From assembly GCF_004359215.1 (NCBI RefSeq), contig NC_090618.1:3489467-3544810 (forward strand): a DNA stretch of 55,344 bases. The letters are read 5' to 3'. Position 1 is the stretch's first letter. Every line of letters begins with the position of its first letter. This document shows positions 51,754 through 55,344 of the stretch, in pieces. The notes beneath the pieces were generated by a model. That model worked only from the letters and a program-made list of their open reading frames with translations. It was not told the origin of the DNA and searched no databases. Origin of the DNA: Bremia lactucae (lineage: Eukaryota; Oomycota; Peronosporomycetes; Peronosporales; Peronosporaceae). Both the position numbers and the translations under genes were made by a program.

Positions 51754-53010
51754 TCAATTACGAGCAGCAAGTGAACGTGATATTTTTTGAGCCAGCAACT
51801 GCGACGGATACTCAATAAGATAAAAGCTTAATGTCGAGAACAGTAGAACTAGACCAAATCGAGCGACAAAACGATCAAAATAGTTTTGTTGTAGATAAAG
51901 TGGCGGGTACGCAACAAGAAATGGGTGCAGCAAGTACATGGAGAAACTAATTTTTCCCCAGTACTGGAGCACATTCCATTCAAACATTTTAGCGACACAA
52001 GACGGACGAATTATCTCAATTAAAATAACAGTTGTCATTTGTACACTAACGAAGCCAAAACCTCGAAGATCCGTAAAAGGGTTTTCAAAGACCCAATCAA
52101 ACAATAATCCACGAAAAGACACACTCAATACCATAGCAATGGCCAGCCCTTCGACGATACGAAGGATAAAAATATGCCACCAACGAAAGGCGAACCCTGT
52201 CCGTTTGATCCACATATCCGACTTGACGAAAGCTGCAGCTCCCAATGAGCCTGCCAAGAACGTGTGAAGGTGAGGAGCTAAGCCCATATGATGCCATCGA
52301 ATCGTTGTAAATCCTTCGTAGCAAATCCAAACCAGTAAAACGAGAGCTCCAAGCCACCAGTACCGACGCATGCTCAGCAAGCCCATCACGAACACGGGAA
52401 TGATAAAGTAGTATCCAATTTCAAGAGGCAAAGTCCAAAAGACGTGCGGCCGGTGTCCATGGTAAAAGAGAAGCGCTTTGCTTAGCTCATAATTATCGAT
52501 GTTCCCTACGAAGAAGTAATGTTTTCTCATGTCAAACGTTATGATACTAAGCACAAATGCCATCAATGCAAACAGTGGATAGACGCGAAAAAATCGTTTT
52601 TGAAAGTAGTCGATCAGCGCGATTCCCCAAGAGCGAGGTCCTGCTTTTTGAGCCAAAAGCGTCATACTCTTCTTCATAAACAGCCACGTAAGCAAGAACG
52701 AAGACAACACAAAAAAAGCATCCACAGCCACAGAGCCAAGCGATAATCCTCGCAGAGGTTCCTCTCCCGTGTGTTGCATAAAAACCAAAAAGGCTGCGAG
52801 ACCACGAACTCCATCTAAGAACAAGACTTTCGTGTGTGCAGTATTAGCAGGAGCTGCTTCAGGCGCCATAGCCGTGTCTTCGTGGCCAAGGAATGATTGT
52901 TTCTCTAATCTGTCCGATAAGTCTGACATCGGTACGGGCGAGGATTCCTTTACGACAAGAATGGGCAAGTCCTGGGTATTCGTTGCATTTTGATCCGTGG
53001 TCTCCACCAT
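51754..53010 (-). CDS. Acyltransferase-3 family membrane protein
   Basis: The frame is 418 residues from the ATG at 53010. A TTG 33 nt further upstream is open too but is not a likely start. Residues 1-60 are hydrophilic. At 64-80 stands FLDGVRGLAAFLVFMQH, the family signature with the catalytic His at 80. About ten membrane segments follow. FFVLSSFLLTWLF and FFRVYPLF carry the conserved F.(L/I)SG-like and R..R.Y/YP regions. FWTLPLEIGYYFIIPVF is the W.L..E..YY motif and SFSMYLLHPFLVAYPPLYL the final S...YL.H box. Members move acyl groups to sugars, lipids or sterols in membranes; the acceptor here is unknown. No intron is needed. Confidence 0.88.
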   Translation of the reverse strand: MVETTDQNATNTQDLPILVVKESSPVPMSDLSDRLEKQSFLGHEDTAMAPEAAPANTAHTKVLFLDGVRGLAAFLVFMQHTGEEPLRGLSLGSVAVDAFFVLSSFLLTWLFMKKSMTLLAQKAGPRSWGIALIDYFQKRFFRVYPLFALMAFVLSIITFDMRKHYFFVGNIDNYELSKALLFYHGHRPHVFWTLPLEIGYYFIIPVFVMGLLSMRRYWWLGALVLLVWICYEGFTTIRWHHMGLAPHLHTFLAGSLGAAAFVKSDMWIKRTGFAFRWWHIFILRIVEGLAIAMVLSVSFRGLLFDWVFENPFTDLRGFGFVSVQMTTVILIEIIRPSCVAKMFEWNVLQYWGKISFSMYLLHPFLVAYPPLYLQQNYFDRFVARFGLVLLFSTLSFYLIEYPSQLLAQKISRSLAARN

Positions 53011-53994
53011 TGTGCTTGCTATGTTTGCTTGATTGTCCACCAAAAACGAAAGTTCTCGGCCGCAATTTGCACGAAATTCGACACTGAACTCACCTCAAGC
53101 CGTAAACATATTACGTTTGTCTTTGTACGAAGAATTCTCATTAACAGCTGCTTTGGCCATAACCTCAGCTTTGTGCTTAGGGTTCGGCGTCGACATCGAG
53201 CTGCATTGTTTGCTCACAAGGAGACTTCCCAATATACTGTATGAGTAATTTCTGGGTTATATACTGTACTTTCGAAATCGGAATCTGAGTCCAAGAAACG
53301 CCGCTGCATGTTTCTTGCAACACCACTCTCCCAAACATTTCACCACCCACCCTGACTTAACACACCGCAACCCGCTTAACAGGTCTGCGCCACACCCGTC
53401 CGCCGCAACAGCGTGACCTCCAGCCACCCGACCAGCACCGAAACACCTCTCTTCCTCACCCATTCAGGTCTATGTTTGTGAGAACTGCCAAATAAAAAAA
53501 AGGGAAAACTCAAAATTTGCATTTTCCTTGAAATCGACAACAGCAAGATGGTAATTTAACAAAGAATTTACGCAGAAGGCTTGTGGTGTTTACAGAAAAA
53601 GTCGCTAAGATTCTCCTCTTATGAGGTAAGGATCCACTTCTGCAGAAAATGGTCCCAAGACTAATTAACATGCATGCGCAAGAGAGCACCTCCAACCCTT
53701 GTCGCCTATTTACAGCTCATCTTCTCGCTCATCTTTGATTTGCTGCCCCTATTTATCGCTCTTTTCATAGACATTCTAAATGATTAAATGTTGATTTTAT
53801 CGATACCGTAAAAAATATTTTATGTTTCATTAATCTGTAATTTTATATAATTACAACGAGCCGATGGGGGCGATACTGTAGAGATATTATATCAGAGTAG
53901 ACAACTTGTAGTCAGGTTGTAAATTGGAAAGTATATTAGTCTTTAAAAAACTTACACATGCGATCAGCTACTCCTTTGTAGAAGCACTTCAAGG
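53011..53994. other. Intergenic region upstream of the acyltransferase gene
   Basis: It holds the acyltransferase promoter. A minus frame of 68 codons at 53257-53463 is GC-rich with no family signature and is probably chance. 53700-53990 is strongly AT-rich. No repeat recognised until 53995. Confidence 0.5.
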
Positions 53995-54185
53995 TGTAGG
54001 CGGGCACGTCGTAATGCGGCCACGCTCTACTTAGACACACACCCTAGCACAGCGAGGAAGCGGTTTAATTAGCTTCTCTTGCGTCCAGTGAGGTAGTTGT
54101 GGTGGGCGCGTTAGCGACCCCAACCAACGCACTAAGTACTCTGGTTAAATGTCGTCACTGGAGGGATTTATATTTAATCGTATTA
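53995..54185 (-). repeat. Family A LTR, truncated
   Basis: It begins TGTAGGCGGGCACG and matches the first 190 bp of 44829-45019 (GCCACGCTCTACTTA, CCCTAGCACAGCGAGGAAGC). It then breaks off at a new LTR. No PBS is adjacent (upstream reads CTTCAAGG). Confidence 0.85.
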
Positions 54186-54595
54186 TGTAACGGGGTGTAT
54201 TGTACATGAAATTAACACTTAAAGGTTCTTAATTAATATATTATCTAAAAGGTAGATAATATTTGGAGGATATTATCTAAAGGGTAGTTAATATTTGGAG
54301 GATATTATTTTAAATAGTAATGTTCAGAATTCTTATTCATAAATAGGTATAGACCATTATATCAATTTGCTCCGCAGACTAATCAGCTGTAGAAGTAATC
54401 AAAGAGAGTTACAAGATAAGATAAGAATTCTATTACAGGTTTAGTATTAGTTTATATTTAAGTTAGCATTTACAAGATAGATAGAAGAGATACTTAATTA
54501 TATTAATACAGTTTTCATTTTACCCTCTTTAAGCTAGTTACCTTATAGAGACGTCTTTTTCTACACGTATACGTCTTTAAGTCGCTAAAGGCTTT
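54186..54595 (+). repeat. Probable 5' LTR region of a family E-like element
   Basis: It begins TGTAACGGGG, the same start as 13895. It contains two AT-rich units with GATAATATTTGGAGGATATT. A gag follows in the same direction. The LTR's right end is not certain. Confidence 0.5.
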
Positions 54596-55344
54596 TAAAG
54601 CCCGGCTCAAACAGACGTTTGAACCGCAAGGCTGAGTTCAGAGCTCGTTCAGAGCTTCTGAAACTCAAGCAAGGCAAGCGTGATGTTCACGCATATGCCC
54701 AGCACATACGACTCTTAGCGAGTTGTATAACAGATAACCCAGTCCATGAACACACGTTGTTTACGGTGTTCATGCAAGATCTTACGAATGGTCCAGTAAA
54801 GACCCACCTGTTCTGCTTGGAACTGGATACGCTTGAAGAAGCAATATCCGTTGCGAACCGGGAGGGCTTTAGCTTGAGACAGGCTCAAGCTAGTTCGTCA
54901 TCATATCGTCCTCCAAGAAGACACGAGTTAGGAGATCCCAGAACCCATGGACCTCTCTTATGTCGAAAGCGAGAGATCTCGCTTTTCGAGCAATAAGCGA
55001 TTGCGGAGATGCCACCGCTACCAGAAATTAGGACACTACGCTCACGAGTGTAGTGATCCACTCCCAGCACCGAAAGGTACTGAACGTAATTTTGGACCGT
55101 ATGCCAAAAAGGGCAACGGTCGCGGGTCCGACGTTGTTGCGAAATCGCAACAGCGAGGCGGACCGCCAAAAAAACGGTCGGGGTCAGTACGGGTGCAACG
55201 CCCTACTGATCCAGCAACCTCAAGAGAATTTGCAAATCTCTTGACTAAAGTTGCTCCAGACACACAATCATTATGTGTCTCTGCACCTGGTGATGAGGTA
55301 TCCCTCATCACCTTGAAGTTAAAAGTGACAAATGATTTGTCACT
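54596..55344 (+). CDS. Gypsy gag, nucleocapsid and start of protease region (family E), cut by window end
   Basis: The open part 54619-54996 reads EFRARSELLKLKQGKRDVHA then YAQHIRLLASCITDNPVHEH and GPVKTHLFCLELDTLEEAIS, a retrotransposon gag capsid. After a frameshift near 54960 it continues with a zinc knuckle, CHRYQKLGHYAHEC (one Cys changed to Tyr), and a basic Gly/Arg tail. The segment GDEVSLITLKLKVTNDLSL then leads toward the protease. A few residues just before 54619 (FKARLKQTFEP) are in a shifted frame. The gag N-terminus is not visible. The rest lies beyond the window. Confidence 0.85.

Noticed and set aside
53257..53463. A 68-codon minus-strand frame rich in Gly, Cys and Ala.
   Set aside because: No homology pattern, no clear start context, and local GC-rich composition explains the open frame.
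1..55344. Possible secreted RXLR or Crinkler effector genes, expected in gene-poor regions of plant-pathogenic oomycetes.
   Set aside because: No frame combined a plausible signal peptide with an RXLR-EER or LFLAK motif.

Overview
The window looks like a repeat-rich contig from a filamentous oomycete, probably a Phytophthora- or downy-mildew-type peronosporalean. This is inferred from chromodomain Ty3/Gypsy retroelements, short introns (about 50-75 nt), and the gene content. About 45 kb (1-45350) is a heap of nested, inverted and decayed transposable elements. A compact island of intact nuclear genes follows (45547-53010), then more LTR elements to the right edge. Two 100-N scaffold gaps (22158-22257 and 28433-28532) both fall inside repeats.

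Left heap. 480-7290 is a minus-strand Gypsy element (gag, protease, RT, RNase H, integrase, chromodomain) called family D/B here. It holds a WBP11-like host gene fragment. 7300-14149 is a plus-strand Gypsy element (family E) with a long antisense reading frame after pol. 15990-22157 is a family A element whose pol is inverted and whose chromodomain is split in two. 22258-23731 is a pogo/Tigger-like transposase remnant. 25110-27165 is a LINE (endonuclease plus RT). 27175-28432 is a second family E fragment. 28533-29766 is a family A 3' end. 29857-33680 is a plus-strand D-like pol. 34909-35199 is a fragment of the RNA polymerase III largest subunit. 35403-37709 holds solo LTRs and a tandem repeat.

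Family A copy 2 (37975-45345) is the best preserved element: two 517-bp LTRs, a 5-bp target duplication (TAAAT), a primer-binding site and a polypurine tract. Read on the minus strand its order is LTR, PBS, gag, [inverted gag/protease block], RT, RNase H, integrase, chromodomain, antisense ORF (aORF1), PPT, LTR. The same aORF1 lies between chromodomain and PPT in two other copies (20830-21746 and 28533-29081). Family E also has an antisense ORF between integrase and LTR. These antisense-ORF Gypsy elements are the most distinctive system in the window.

Gene island. A three-exon tepsin-like ENTH protein (45547-48147, plus) begins 201 bp after the family A LTR. A three-exon unknown 176-aa protein (48492-49128, minus) is convergent with it and shares a 174-bp divergent promoter with a 705-aa APC-type permease (49303-51420, plus). 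A membrane acyltransferase-3 protein (51754-53010, minus) is convergent with the permease. I saw no tRNA, rRNA or CRISPR.
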